Positions 35,405 to 44,060 are shown, counted from the stretch's first letter. The stretch: 64,000 nucleotides of DNA from Paenibacillus tyrphae (GCF_027925525.1 NZ_BSDJ01000006.1:62001-126000), one strand, 5' to 3'. The notes: generated by a model from the letters alone, not told the origin. Translations and numbers: made by a program.

Positions 35405-36358
35405 ATGTTACGCATGAACATACAACGTTGGCTTAGACGCTTATCTTTTGCGAGCATGGCCGGCATGTTTTTGATCTTGCTGATGGGCGCGTTGGTGACG
35501 AAAACGGAATCGGGCCGGGGCTGCGGCGACGATTGGCCGCTGTGCAACGGAAAGTTCGTTCCGGCTTATACCATTGAATCGTTGATTGAGTACAGCCACC
35601 GTTTTGTTGTCGGCATTGTAGGGATGATATTGCTCGCTACGACGATTCTGGTGCTGCTGTACAGCCATCGCAAGGATGCCAAATGGTACGTAGGTGGAGC
35701 GATGTTGTTCACGGTGCTGCAAGCGATCCTTGGCGCCATGGCCGTCGTATGGCCGCAATCCGGCCCGGTGCTTGCGCTGCACTTCGGCTTCTCGCTGCTG
35801 TCGTTTGCCTTTACGCTGCTGCTGTACTTGGTGTACACGAAATTCGGAGATGCGATGCACCGCGGCGACGGAACGAGGTTGACCAAAGGCGTGCGCATCG
35901 CCATCTGGGGCATTTTGATCTACTCTTATGTCGTCGTTTATTTGGGAGCCTATGTCCGGCATAGCGAAGCGACCGGCGGCTGTATCGGCTGGCCGCTGTG
36001 CAACGGACAAGTCATTCCGGAGCTGAGCGGGGCGACCGGCATTGTCTTCATGCACCGCGTGGCGGCTGCGGTATTGGGGATCGCTATTCTGGTTCTGTTC
36101 CTCGTCGTTCGGATGCAGGCGCATACGAACAGCGCGATCTACCGGGCGACCCACTTATCGTTGGTGCTTATTATCTTGCAAATCTTAAGCGGCGGCTTTG
36201 TTACGCTGGCCATGGGATACGACATTTACCTGCTCGCCAGCATGCTGCATGCGCTGCTGATCTCCTGCTTATTCGGCATCCTGTGTTACTTGGGGATAAC
36301 GTCTCTGCACGCGGCAGAGGGGAAGGTACAGGCTTACGCGGCTCCTCGGCTGCCGTAA
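35405..36358 (+). CDS. ctaA: Haem A synthase
   Basis: 317 residues, eight membrane segments. Both external cysteine pairs of the Gram-positive CtaA type are present: GCGDDWPLC in the first loop and GCIGWPLC in the second half. Haem-ligand histidines are in IEYSHRFV, LALHFG, FMHRV and SMLHAL. It oxidises the C8 methyl of haem O (product of ctaB) to a formyl group. The start could be the ATG at 35405 or 35414. In Bacillus ctaA is next to ctaB; here they are 30 kb apart. Confidence 0.95.
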   Translation: MLRMNIQRWLRRLSFASMAGMFLILLMGALVTKTESGRGCGDDWPLCNGKFVPAYTIESLIEYSHRFVVGIVGMILLATTILVLLYSHRKDAKWYVGGAMLFTVLQAILGAMAVVWPQSGPVLALHFGFSLLSFAFTLLLYLVYTKFGDAMHRGDGTRLTKGVRIAIWGILIYSYVVVYLGAYVRHSEATGGCIGWPLCNGQVIPELSGATGIVFMHRVAAAVLGIAILVLFLVVRMQAHTNSAIYRATHLSLVLIILQILSGGFVTLAMGYDIYLLASMLHALLISCLFGILCYLGITSLHAAEGKVQAYAAPRLP

Positions 36359-36447
36359 GCCTCTCTTATTACTATACGCCCTATCCGGGGACATCTAGCA
36401 ATGATCTATTTCACTTCGTGGGATGAAAGAAGGGAGACGCTCGGCAA

Positions 36448-38208
36448 ATGAGATTCGAGAATTTACGCAGCTTTCTGGAAGCGCTTCGTAAGGAAAATCA
36501 ATTAAAAGTAATCTCCGCGCCGGTCGATCCGAATCTGGAGCTTGCCGAAATTCACCGCAGGGTCATCGACGAGCAAGGGCCTGCGCTGCTGTTTACCAAT
36601 GTAAAAGGTGCTTCCTTTCCGGTCGTAACGAATCTGTTCGGCACAAGCCGGAGGGTAGACCTCGCGTTCGGGCCGCGTCCCGAGCAGCTGATGAAGGATA
36701 TTATCGCGGCGAAGGATACGCTGCTTCCACCGACGCCGAAGGCGGTCTGGGACCAGCGGCAGCTTCTTCTGGACCTGCTCAAAGTCGGGACGAAAAACGT
36801 GTCCTCCGACGCCGCTCCGGTACTGCAGCAGTGCAAGACCGATGCGCCGCTTGCCGGGCTGCCTGTATTGACGAGCTGGCAGGAAGACGGAGGGCCGTTC
36901 GTCACGCTTCCACTTGTGTATACGGAGCATCCGGAAAACGGCCATCATAACCTGGGCATGTATCGGATGCAGGTATATGACGATCGGACAACGGGCATGC
37001 ACTGGCAAATTCATAAAGGCGGCGGCTTCCATTACCACGAAGCGGAGAAGCGCGGACAAGCGCTGCCGGTGACAGTTTTTCTCGGCGGGCCGCCGGCCTT
37101 GATCGCATCGGCCATCGCGCCGGTGCCCGAGCATCTGCCGGAGCTGCTGCTGACCTCGCTCATTATGGGGCAGAAGCTTCCGCTCGTGGCTGATCCGAAA
37201 GGCGGACATCGTCTCGTCGCCGAGGCGGAATTTGCGATTCGCGGCTCGGTAGCGCCGCATGTGCGTCGTCCCGAAGGTCCGTTCGGCGATCATTACGGCT
37301 ATTATTCGCTGACTCACGATTTTCCGGTGTTCAACGTGAGCCATATGTGGCACCGCAAGGATGCGATTTATCCGGCTACGATTGTCGGCAAACCGAGACA
37401 AGAGGATTACTATCTCGGGGAGTTTCTGCAGAAGCTGCTGTCGCCTGCCTTCCCGATGGCGATGCCGGGCGTCAAAGATCTATGGACGTACGCCGAAACC
37501 GGCTTTCATGCGCTTGCTGCGGCGATTGTACGTGAGAGCTACAGCCGCGAAGCGATCGTCTCGGCGTTCCGTATTCTTGGCGAGGGCCAGTTATCACTGA
37601 CGAAGTTTTTGATGGTGACGGATCGGCAGTTAGATCTGGAACGTTTCCCGACGCTGCTCGAAACGGTGTTGGAGCGATTCGATCCGCTGCAGGACTTGTA
37701 CGTATTCGGCAATACGTCGCACGATACACTCGATTATACCGGCGACCGGCTTAACCATGGGAGCAAGGCGGTGCTGGTTGGCGTCGGCGAGCCGAAGCGG
37801 GAGCTTCCGGCCGTCTATATGGGCGGGGAGCTGCCGGGCATTTCGGCTGCTGCCGTCTACTGCCGCGGCTGTCTCGTGGTCTCTGGCGCCTCCTATACGG
37901 ACGATCCCGGATTGGCTAGCCGTTTGGCGGAGGCGGCGGGTGATCGTCTGGCTCAGTGGCCGCTTGTCATCGTGGCAGACGAGACGTCCATTGCCGGCGA
38001 CCAGACGGCGTTTCTGTGGACGGTGTTCACCCGCTTCAACCCGGCGGCCGATATTTACGCGCGTACGCAAGTCAAGCGCCATCATATCGGCTACGAGCTA
38101 CCGCTCGTGATCGATGCCCGGATGAAGCCGGGGTACCCGGACGAGCTTTTCCCGCGGGAAGATATCGTGAAGCTGGTTGATTCCCGGTGGAGCGAATATT
38201 TTGCTTAA
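36448..38208 (+). CDS. UbiD-family decarboxylase, probably menaquinone biosynthesis
   Basis: 586 residues, the length of the UbiD subgroup found with the futalosine menaquinone pathway. Recognisable segments are EIHRRVIDEQGPALLF near residue 30, GMYRMQVYDDRTTGMHW with HWQIHKGGG (prenylated-FMN and metal region) near 175-195, and EFAIRGSVAPHVRRPEGPFGDHYGYY. UbiD enzymes decarboxylate aromatic acids using prenylated FMN made by a UbiX partner, which is not in the window. Together with mqnE at 41.7 kb the likely substrate is a dihydroxynaphthoate; an ordinary aromatic-acid decarboxylase remains possible. Confidence 0.85.
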   Translation: MRFENLRSFLEALRKENQLKVISAPVDPNLELAEIHRRVIDEQGPALLFTNVKGASFPVVTNLFGTSRRVDLAFGPRPEQLMKDIIAAKDTLLPPTPKAVWDQRQLLLDLLKVGTKNVSSDAAPVLQQCKTDAPLAGLPVLTSWQEDGGPFVTLPLVYTEHPENGHHNLGMYRMQVYDDRTTGMHWQIHKGGGFHYHEAEKRGQALPVTVFLGGPPALIASAIAPVPEHLPELLLTSLIMGQKLPLVADPKGGHRLVAEAEFAIRGSVAPHVRRPEGPFGDHYGYYSLTHDFPVFNVSHMWHRKDAIYPATIVGKPRQEDYYLGEFLQKLLSPAFPMAMPGVKDLWTYAETGFHALAAAIVRESYSREAIVSAFRILGEGQLSLTKFLMVTDRQLDLERFPTLLETVLERFDPLQDLYVFGNTSHDTLDYTGDRLNHGSKAVLVGVGEPKRELPAVYMGGELPGISAAAVYCRGCLVVSGASYTDDPGLASRLAEAAGDRLAQWPLVIVADETSIAGDQTAFLWTVFTRFNPAADIYARTQVKRHHIGYELPLVIDARMKPGYPDELFPREDIVKLVDSRWSEYFA

Positions 38209-38227
38209 TATCATGAACGCAATCGAC

Positions 38228-38279
38228 GATAGCGGCGTGTCCTTTACCCAGGGCCATTATGCGCCGCTGTCGTTTTTTT
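38228..38279 (+). terminator. Intrinsic terminator after the UbiD gene
   Basis: A 10-bp stem GATAGCGGCG / CGCCGCTGTC (one G-U pair) with a 24-nt loop, followed by seven T. Confidence 0.8.
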
Positions 38280-38351
38280 GCAGATGCGATTGTTTTTGCA
38301 AAACGGGATCGGGTATACTGAATGGGACAACAGGATGGGATGGGGACACCT

Positions 38352-39050
38352 ATGCTAAGAGCGATTTTTGACGAGCCGCCCAGGCAGGATAGCGGGCTGC
38401 TACTTGAGGCCAATGAGGCGATCCGCGGATATTTGCGAACCGTCACCCGGACGAAGAAGGGAGCTGCTCCAACACCGGAGGAGCGCCGTTATGCGATCTG
38501 GTGCCAAAGCTTTCTGCGGGCATTGGACGAAATGGAGCAAAGCCAGTACGCGGCTGCCCGCTACGGGGAGCGGGTGAAGACGTCCTTCATCGACCGGATG
38601 GAGCGCGAGGAACTGGACGATTACCACCGCCATTTATATTATTACAACAACGCACTGATTCGTCTGTTTGCCGTTCTGGATAAGCTCGGGCATTTTATGA
38701 ACGAACGTTTTGCTTTGAAGACGGAAAAGATCAAATCGCGGTTCTCATATTTTACCGTTCTTCGCAATATGCATCAGCACAAACTGTTTATCGATTTGGA
38801 GGCGAAGCTCTACGAGCTTAAAACGAGCTACAAGGAGCCGCTCACGCACCTGCGCAATCAGCGCAACATGGAGATCCATACGATTAACGCCGATCTGCTG
38901 GACGATTTGATGAAAGCGGAGGAAGCGAAATACGGGGAGCGGCCGCGTCCCGAGACAGAGGATGTCCGCGGAAATCTGGCTGACCTTGGGCAAGGCTGCG
39001 ACATGGCATTCCGTTCGGTGACGACCGTATTTCGTTATCTGGTCCGGTGA
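38352..39050 (+). CDS. Putative HEPN-like helical protein (Cthe_2314 type)
   Basis: About 232 residues from the ATG at 38352. All-helical, with a central region ALIRLFAVLDKLGHFMNERF and later LRNQRNMEIHTINAD, where the R-N-x-x-x-H pattern resembles the RxxxxxH/RNxxxH active motif of HEPN RNases. The assignment to the Cthe_2314-like HEPN family is from memory and moderate. There is no partner nucleotidyltransferase or antitoxin gene next to it. No signal or membrane segment. Confidence 0.6.
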   Translation: MLRAIFDEPPRQDSGLLLEANEAIRGYLRTVTRTKKGAAPTPEERRYAIWCQSFLRALDEMEQSQYAAARYGERVKTSFIDRMEREELDDYHRHLYYYNNALIRLFAVLDKLGHFMNERFALKTEKIKSRFSYFTVLRNMHQHKLFIDLEAKLYELKTSYKEPLTHLRNQRNMEIHTINADLLDDLMKAEEAKYGERPRPETEDVRGNLADLGQGCDMAFRSVTTVFRYLVR

Positions 39051-39137
39051 TTCGGGGCGGCTTTAAGTTGAATCGCTCTCCGGCTTGCACTATACTTTGG
39101 ATAGAACGGGAACGAATGAGAAGCGGGAGGTGGGAGC

Positions 39138-39956
39138 ATGGAGGGGCAGCGGAAAACCGCCCTCATTACGGGAAGCGCCAAAGGTCTTGGTAAAATGACC
39201 GCGCTCCTGCTTGCCGAACGGGGAACTGATATCGTGCTGAATTACGTGCACAGCGAGAAGGAAGCGTTCGAGCTGCGCGAGGCGATCCGCGGCAAGGGCG
39301 TGCGCTGCGAGGCGGTTCAGGGAAGCGTGGCCGTTCCCGAGGACAGGGAAAGGCTCGTACGGGAAGCGATCCGCCATTTCGGTTCAATCGATATTCTGAT
39401 CAACAACGCCGGTCCGTTCATCCGTGAGCGTCGGCTGTTTATGGAGTATGAGCTTGAGGAAATCAACGAGCTGATGCAGGGCAATCTGCTAGGCGTAATG
39501 CATTTGGACCATCTGGTTATTCCGCTGATGCGGCGGAAGCAGTGGGGCCGGATTATTCACTTCGGCTTCGGCCACGCGGCGGAGGCGCGGGGTTGGCCGC
39601 ACCGGGCAGCCTATGCGGCGGCCAAAGTCGGTCTCGTCTCCTTCACGAAAACGCTGGCCGTGGAAGAAGCGTCGGAAGGAATTACGGTCAACATGATTTG
39701 TCCGGGAGACATTCGCGGCGCGAATAAAGAGCGGACGATCGGCGAGGTGGAGCATCTGCAGGACGACGAATCTCCGCGCGGACGCCCCGGAACGGGAGAG
39801 GATATCGCTCGGGTCATCGCCTTCCTATGCGAAGAACGCTCGGATTTCATTACCGGCAACATTATGGACGTATCCGGAGGGCTGGACCCGATCCGCGCCA
39901 TGATCGGCAGCGGGTCCGCGCACACGGCCGCAAGCGGCACAAAAAAACAGCCCTGA
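39138..39956 (+). CDS. Short-chain dehydrogenase/reductase family protein
   Basis: 272 residues. The Rossmann motif is TGSAKGLG, then NNAG, and AAYAAAK gives the Tyr-x-x-x-Lys pair. The position about 13 residues before that Tyr, normally the catalytic Ser, reads His in HFGFGHAAEA, so the classical Ser-Tyr-Lys triad is incomplete. ISG-type C-terminus FITGNIMDVSGGLDP is typical of FabG-like members. The substrate is unknown. Its stop codon lies in a terminator stem. Confidence 0.85.
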   Translation: MEGQRKTALITGSAKGLGKMTALLLAERGTDIVLNYVHSEKEAFELREAIRGKGVRCEAVQGSVAVPEDRERLVREAIRHFGSIDILINNAGPFIRERRLFMEYELEEINELMQGNLLGVMHLDHLVIPLMRRKQWGRIIHFGFGHAAEARGWPHRAAYAAAKVGLVSFTKTLAVEEASEGITVNMICPGDIRGANKERTIGEVEHLQDDESPRGRPGTGEDIARVIAFLCEERSDFITGNIMDVSGGLDPIRAMIGSGSAHTAASGTKKQP

Positions 39957-39989
39957 GCGGCGCATGGAGCATGCGGGCTCGGGGCTGTT
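39946..39989. terminator. Bidirectional terminator, SDR / Nfu genes
   Basis: A 13-bp stem AACAGCCCTGAGC / GCTCGGGGCTGTT (one G-U pair) preceded by a run of A and followed by TTCTT; it is positioned between convergent genes. Confidence 0.75.
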
Positions 39990-40021
39990 CTTCGTAGGAC
40001 TGTGTTCCGGCGGTTAATGCA

Positions 40022-40270
40022 TTAGAATACTTGCATTACCTCTTGAACGCCTTCCACTTCTTCAAGCAGCGCGCGCTCGATACCGGCTTTCAACGTGATG
40101 GTCGAGCTCGGGCAACTGCCGCAAGCGCCCATCAAACGCAGTTTAACGATACCGTCTTCAACGTCGACCAGCTCTACGTCGCCGCCGTCGCGTTGCAGGA
40201 ACGGGCGCAGCTTATCTAGAACTTCAAGAACCTCGTCGTACATGGTGCTTTGCTGAGTGTTCTCGCTCAT
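40022..40270 (-). CDS. yutI: NifU C-terminal-domain iron-sulfur carrier (Nfu/YutI)
   Basis: 82 residues from the ATG at 40270, with GGGAG 9 nt upstream; the longer open frame upstream is not conserved. The Nfu domain runs from about residue 10 to the end, with [14 protein letters not shown] and the cluster-binding CGSCPSS. It accepts and delivers Fe-S clusters. In Bacillus yutI, yuzB and the NDH-2-like yutJ are neighbours, exactly as here. Confidence 0.92.
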   Translation of the reverse strand: MSENTQQSTMYDEVLEVLDKLRPFLQRDGGDVELVDVEDGIVKLRLMGACGSCPSSTITLKAGIERALLEEVEGVQEVMQVF

Positions 40271-40348
40271 TTGCATCATCTCCCTTCTTATTTTATTATA
40301 GTACAATCGATCGAAAATTAAAATGGCTGTAAGGCAGGCGAAAGTGCG

Positions 40349-40606
40349 ATGAGACCGATCATTGAATTTTGTACGAATAATATGCACCACGGGACAGCCA
40401 AGCTGATGCAGCAGTTGGAGCAAAATCCGGAATACGACGTGATTGAGTACGGATGTCTCGGCAACTGCGGCGAATGCTATTTGGCCCCGTTCGCGCTGGT
40501 GAACGGCGAGATCGTAGCGGCAGCCACCGCAGAGGAACTGGAGGCGGCTATTCAGCTTAAAATAAAAGAGATCGAGGATATGCTCGATCTCTTCAAAGAC
40601 GAATAA
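40349..40606 (+). CDS. yuzB: YuzB-family (DUF1450) protein
   Basis: 85 residues. [11 protein letters not shown] at the start and [21 protein letters not shown] in the middle are the conserved Cys-rich signature of YuzB (four Cys, likely metal binding). Function unknown; the constant vicinity of Fe-S genes and NADH dehydrogenase suggests redox metabolism. It is divergent from yutI, with a 78-bp gap holding both promoters. Confidence 0.9.
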   Translation: MRPIIEFCTNNMHHGTAKLMQQLEQNPEYDVIEYGCLGNCGECYLAPFALVNGEIVAAATAEELEAAIQLKIKEIEDMLDLFKDE

Positions 40607-40609
40607 AGT

Positions 40610-41674
40610 TTATCCCAGATGGCGCTTCGACATCCAAAGCACGCCGCTCTTCAAGGCGCGGGGCACCATGCCGAGCATGACCGTCCGCTTGCCCATCAGG
40701 CCGAAGCCTGCTTTTTTGCCGAGCGACCCGAGAACTCCCTTGAGCTTGATTTTTCCGAGCCGGGGAGTTTCGTTTTTCCATACGGCTTGCAGTACTTCCG
40801 CCACCTGCTTGCCTTGCGCTTCTGCCGCTTGTCCGCTCGGGGAGAAGGGCAGGGCCGCACAGTCGCCGACGACGTAAATTTCATTGTAATCGGGCAACTG
40901 GTGGTATTCGTTAATCGTTAACCGTCCTTGATTGTCCTTGGGCAGATTCAAGTTTTGCACGATCGGGCTGGGCTGAATGCCGGCGGTCCAGATCGTAATG
41001 TCGGTCTGAATGATTTCCTGCTGGTTGTACAGCAGACCGCTTTCCAAGCGGTTCAACGATACGTGCGAACGCAGCTCGATGTCGTGCTCCAGCATCCACT
41101 CGCGCACATAGCGCTGCAGCCTTTCCGGGAACGGAGACAGGACGCTGGCGCCGCGGTCCAGGATGCGGATGTTCAGGTCCGGCCGACTCTCGCGCAGCTC
41201 CGCCGCCATTTCTACGCCGCTGAGACCGCCTCCGACAATGGTGATCTGACCGTAAGGAGCCGCATCGTTCGAAGCCTGATACGTTTTGCGGGTGGCCGAC
41301 AACGACTGGATGCTGTTGGAGAATTCCTCCGCTCCGGGAATGTTGTGGTATTTGTCCACGCAGCCGAGTGCGATGACCAGCCAGTCGTAAGACAACGGTT
41401 CGTCGTTCGCGAAACGGATTATCTTCTGCTCGGGATCGACAGCCGTGACTTCGCCATATTTCAGAATCAATCTCGGATCTACCGGAAAATGCACCCGGAT
41501 GTCTTGTTCAGACACCGTTCCGGCAGCAAGCGCGTAATATTCCGTCTTCAGTCCCTGATAAGGCATCCGGTCGATCATAATCATCACCGTATCGGCCGGG
41601 ATGTCTCCTTCCAGCAATTCTTTCGCTACCGTCAGTCCGCCGTAGCCTCCGCCCAAAATGACAAGTTTTTTCAT
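40610..41674 (-). CDS. NAD(P)/FAD-dependent oxidoreductase, type II NADH dehydrogenase-like
   Basis: 354 residues. FAD dinucleotide motif LGGGYGGLTVAKEL at the N-terminus, NAD motif IVGGGLSGVEMAAEL near residue 150, and the second FAD motif YVVGDCAAL near 275. It lacks an obvious C-terminal membrane anchor, but the terminal 50 residues are basic and amphipathic. It would pass electrons from NADH to menaquinone, matching YutJ/YumB of Bacillus. Directly downstream of mqnE on the same strand, so quinone supply and use may share a transcript. Confidence 0.88.
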   Translation of the reverse strand: MKKLVILGGGYGGLTVAKELLEGDIPADTVMIMIDRMPYQGLKTEYYALAAGTVSEQDIRVHFPVDPRLILKYGEVTAVDPEQKIIRFANDEPLSYDWLVIALGCVDKYHNIPGAEEFSNSIQSLSATRKTYQASNDAAPYGQITIVGGGLSGVEMAAELRESRPDLNIRILDRGASVLSPFPERLQRYVREWMLEHDIELRSHVSLNRLESGLLYNQQEIIQTDITIWTAGIQPSPIVQNLNLPKDNQGRLTINEYHQLPDYNEIYVVGDCAALPFSPSGQAAEAQGKQVAEVLQAVWKNETPRLGKIKLKGVLGSLGKKAGFGLMGKRTVMLGMVPRALKSGVLWMSKRHLG

Positions 41675-41705
41675 ACAACGGTTAACCCTTTCTCTTATGA
41701 CTTAA

Positions 41706-42809
41706 TTAGTAGACCTTGATCTCGTTATAGAAAGTATCGCGCTCGACGGCAATGCGGCCGGCTCCTTGAATGAGCCAAACCAGTTCGTCCCGTGTCATGC
41801 CTTCCGGCGAGGTCGCTCCAGCGGCATGGCTGATGCGTTCCTGGATAATCGTGCCGTGGGCGTCCGAAGCGCCGAACGTCAGGGCAATTTGCGTAAGCTG
41901 CGTACCGAGATTGATGAAATAAGCTTTGACATGCTGAATGTTGTCCAGCATCAGACGGCTGATCGCGATCGTCTTCAGATTGTCGAACGCCGATACCCGG
42001 CGTTTGATGCTGGCATTGACGCTGGCCGGCTGAACCGAGTTCGGTATAAAGACCATGAAGCCGCCGGTTTCGTCCTGCAGCTCGCGCAGGTACATCATGT
42101 GACGAATCCGTTCTTCGAACGTCTCGATGGAGCCGAACAGCATGGTGGCGTGCGTTTTCATGCCGAGCTGATGCGCGGTGCGATGCACTTCAAGCCAAGC
42201 TTCGGTGGAGGCTTTGTCGACCAAGTGCATTTTTTTGCGGTAACGCTCGGACAAAATCTCCGCGCCCCCGCCCGGCATCGTGCCGAGTCCGGCATCCATC
42301 AGCGTTTGCAGCACTTCTTTATAGCTTAACCCGCTGAGCCGGGAAAAAAACTCAATTTCCGCCGCCGTGTGAGCCTTGATGGTCACATTCGGATAACGCT
42401 GCTTCAGCCCCTTGATACAGTCGACATAATATTGGAACGGCACGTTCGGATTGTGGCCGCCCGTAATGTGGAACTCTCGCATGTTCGGGTGGTAGTGCTT
42501 GTCGATGTAATCGAACATTTGCTCGGCCGTGAGTGTGTACGCGCCGTCCTCGCCCTCGTCGCGGCGGAAATGGCAGAACGCACAGTGCTCTTCGCACACA
42601 TTGGTGAAGTATAGGCTCATGTTGTCGACGAAATACACTTTTTTGCCGTTCTTCTTCAGGTTCACTTGGTTTGCTAATTGTCCGATGGTTAATAAATCGT
42701 CCGTTTCGTACAGAAAAACGCCGTCTTCCAGGGTCAAACGCTCTCCGTGCTCCACTTTTTCGGCGATTTCGGCCATGCGCCTTTCTTGGCTGTTGACAAT
42801 CATACTCAT
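41706..42809 (-). CDS. mqnE: Aminofutalosine synthase (radical SAM)
   Basis: 367 residues. The radical SAM cluster motif is Cys72-x3-Cys76-x2-Cys79 (VCEEHCAFC), followed by ITGGHNPNVPF, and later FGASDAHGTI and SHAAGATSP. These favour MqnE over the related MqnC. MqnE joins a chorismate-derived enolpyruvyl benzoate to the adenosine moiety of SAM, giving 6-amino-6-deoxyfutalosine in the futalosine route to menaquinone. Start supported by GGAGGTGG. A long folded leader precedes it. Confidence 0.9.
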   Translation of the reverse strand: MSMIVNSQERRMAEIAEKVEHGERLTLEDGVFLYETDDLLTIGQLANQVNLKKNGKKVYFVDNMSLYFTNVCEEHCAFCHFRRDEGEDGAYTLTAEQMFDYIDKHYHPNMREFHITGGHNPNVPFQYYVDCIKGLKQRYPNVTIKAHTAAEIEFFSRLSGLSYKEVLQTLMDAGLGTMPGGGAEILSERYRKKMHLVDKASTEAWLEVHRTAHQLGMKTHATMLFGSIETFEERIRHMMYLRELQDETGGFMVFIPNSVQPASVNASIKRRVSAFDNLKTIAISRLMLDNIQHVKAYFINLGTQLTQIALTFGASDAHGTIIQERISHAAGATSPEGMTRDELVWLIQGAGRIAVERDTFYNEIKVY

Positions 42810-43087
42810 GGTTTAGCCACCTCCGTAAATGGGTCAGGCGCCCCTGGTTTCCGCTGACGGGACGCTCTGTCGATGAAGTTGTACAACGATACAGGGAATC
42901 GAGCTTTTCACAGTCTGCCGCGGATGAACCGGCGGAAGCTGTGAAAGCTTGCACATGGTCAGCCGGCCAAGGACACACAGGTAGGCGAAGCTTGGACGTA
43001 TTCCATGAAATACGAAGCTTCGCTTGGTGCTTGGACAGACCGGCAATGTGTTTCTCCCGATGACACGTGTGATAAACAATACTCCTT
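42810..43087 (-). promoter_or_regulatory. Long structured 5' leader of mqnE, candidate cis-acting RNA
   Basis: Between the minus-strand promoter and the mqnE start lie about 270 nt with strong pairing. Helix A: GCGAAGCTT 42985-42993 with AAGCTTCGC 43015-43023, continuing as CGTATT / AATACG around a 6-nt loop. It is closed by CCAAG 42967-42971 / CTTGG 43030-43034 and GCCGG 42962-42966 / CCGGC 43040-43044. Hairpin B: AGCTTTTCACAG 42902-42913 with CTGTGAAAGCT 42939-42949, with an inner GC stem. No known riboswitch consensus was recognised. A coding frame of 81 codons here looks accidental. Confidence 0.55.
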
Positions 43088-43116
43088 ATTATAAACCTAC
43101 TGCCGGAGAGGGGCAA
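43088..43116 (-). promoter_or_regulatory. Promoter of mqnE
   Basis: Minus strand: TTGCCC, 17-bp spacer, TATAAT (perfect -10 at 43093-43088). Transcription would start near 43081, giving a leader of about 270 nt. Confidence 0.6.
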
Positions 43117-43178
43117 TACATGAATCGTTAAAACTATATTCCTGTTGTAAAAAGGGACAAGATAGGGTTTAATTCCTA

Positions 43179-43207
43179 TTTTCATGGGCAGGGGAGTTTA
43201 GTATACT
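43179..43207 (+). promoter_or_regulatory. Probable promoter of the Spo0E-like gene
   Basis: TTTTCA, 17-bp spacer, TATACT, 37 bp before the TTG start. The -35 matches 4/6, the -10 5/6. Confidence 0.5.
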
Positions 43208-43244
43208 ATTAGATTGAAATAACATTGGGTAGGACGGTGCCAAG

Positions 43245-43430
43245 TTGCTTACTCCAGCTCTCGATGAGCAGGCGACCATTTCCGAAGAAATCGAAGACAT
43301 GCGCGAGCAGATGGTAAGTTTGGGCAATCAGCTCGGGTTCATGCATCCGGAAGTGCAGCACTGCAGCAGACAATTGGACCAATTGCTGCTTCGTTATTAT
43401 GAAGCCGATAAAACGGATAACCGCAAATGA
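43245..43430 (+). CDS. Spo0E-family aspartyl-phosphate phosphatase
   Basis: 61 residues, two-helix hairpin. GFMHPEVQHCSRQLDQLLLRYY matches the family signature (S-Q-x-L-D with Arg in the Gln position here). Such proteins dephosphorylate Spo0A~P and delay sporulation. The start is TTG at 43245 with a weak GGACGG; the exact start is uncertain. It lies 83 bp upstream of the IscA-type gene. Confidence 0.8.
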   Translation: MLTPALDEQATISEEIEDMREQMVSLGNQLGFMHPEVQHCSRQLDQLLLRYYEADKTDNRK

Positions 43431-43513
43431 GGCAGCCCTTGAGGACCGAGGCCGGAAGGAGTATACTTCTATATAGAAGTACATTTTCGAGCAGGTAAGG
43501 GAGGCATGACGAT

Positions 43514-43876
43514 ATGATTAAAATCAGCGAAACGGCTTGCGATAAAATTAAAGAAATGCTCGCGGCGGAGGAAGCTCCGAACCTGTTCCTGCGCGTGGGC
43601 GTCAAGGAAGGCGGCTGCAGCGGCTTTTCCTATGGGATGGGCTTTGACGACAACGAGCAGGAAGGCGACAAAGTCATGGACATCCACGGGTTAAAGGTCG
43701 TCGTGGACGAAGAGAGCGCCAAATATTTGTACGGCGTGGAGATCGATTTCCAAGACACCGGCATCGGCGGCGGGTTCAGCATCCATAACCCGAACGCGGT
43801 AGCCACCTGCGGCTGTGGCTCCAGCTTCCGTACGAAGCCGGAGGAAGAAGCGCTGGCTCAGCCTTGCGAGGATTGA
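43514..43876 (+). CDS. Iron-sulfur cluster assembly accessory protein (IscA/SufA/YutM type)
   Basis: 120 residues. The three conserved cysteines are in GGCSGFSY and TCGCGSSF, the A-type carrier signature C-x(n)-C-G-C. It carries clusters to apo-proteins. Start AAGGGAGG, then ATG. Together with Nfu 3 kb away it forms the Bacillus-like yut neighbourhood. The C-terminus is a little longer than usual and ends in a Cys. Confidence 0.92.
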   Translation: MIKISETACDKIKEMLAAEEAPNLFLRVGVKEGGCSGFSYGMGFDDNEQEGDKVMDIHGLKVVVDEESAKYLYGVEIDFQDTGIGGGFSIHNPNAVATCGCGSSFRTKPEEEALAQPCED

Positions 43877-43989
43877 GGCGGGGTAATGCGTATCTAGGCG
43901 TTGTGAGTACGTAGAACTTCACGATGACCTGAACGTCTGCTTTAGGCGGTAGCCGAAGCGGCGGGTTGCGGATTGTATCGATAAAGTAG
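43877..43989. other. Non-coding stretch after the IscA-type gene
   Basis: I see no gene, promoter or known RNA here; it leads into the folded segment and integrase fragments and may belong to the same remnant element. Confidence 0.3.
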
Positions 43990-44059
43990 CGTAATATATC
44001 AACCGTTCAAAATGAACGATAACAACCCGAATTTTTTCGTTTATGGGTTGTGGATTACG
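43990..44059 (+). other. Potential three-way-junction RNA structure upstream of integrase fragments
   Basis: CGTAAT 43990-43995 pairs with ATTACG 44054-44059 and encloses two hairpins: CGTTCA / TGAACG (44004-44018, loop AAA) and ACAACCC / GGGTTGT (44022-44051). It is followed directly by a UUCG-type terminator. This leader-plus-terminator arrangement resembles an attenuator. No known RNA family was recognised. Confidence 0.4.
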
Positions 44060-44060
44060 T

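Noticed and set aside
42834-43079. 81-codon minus-strand frame in the mqnE leader
   Set aside because: Composition is unlike a protein and it spans the helices that better explain the region. A leader peptide cannot be fully excluded.
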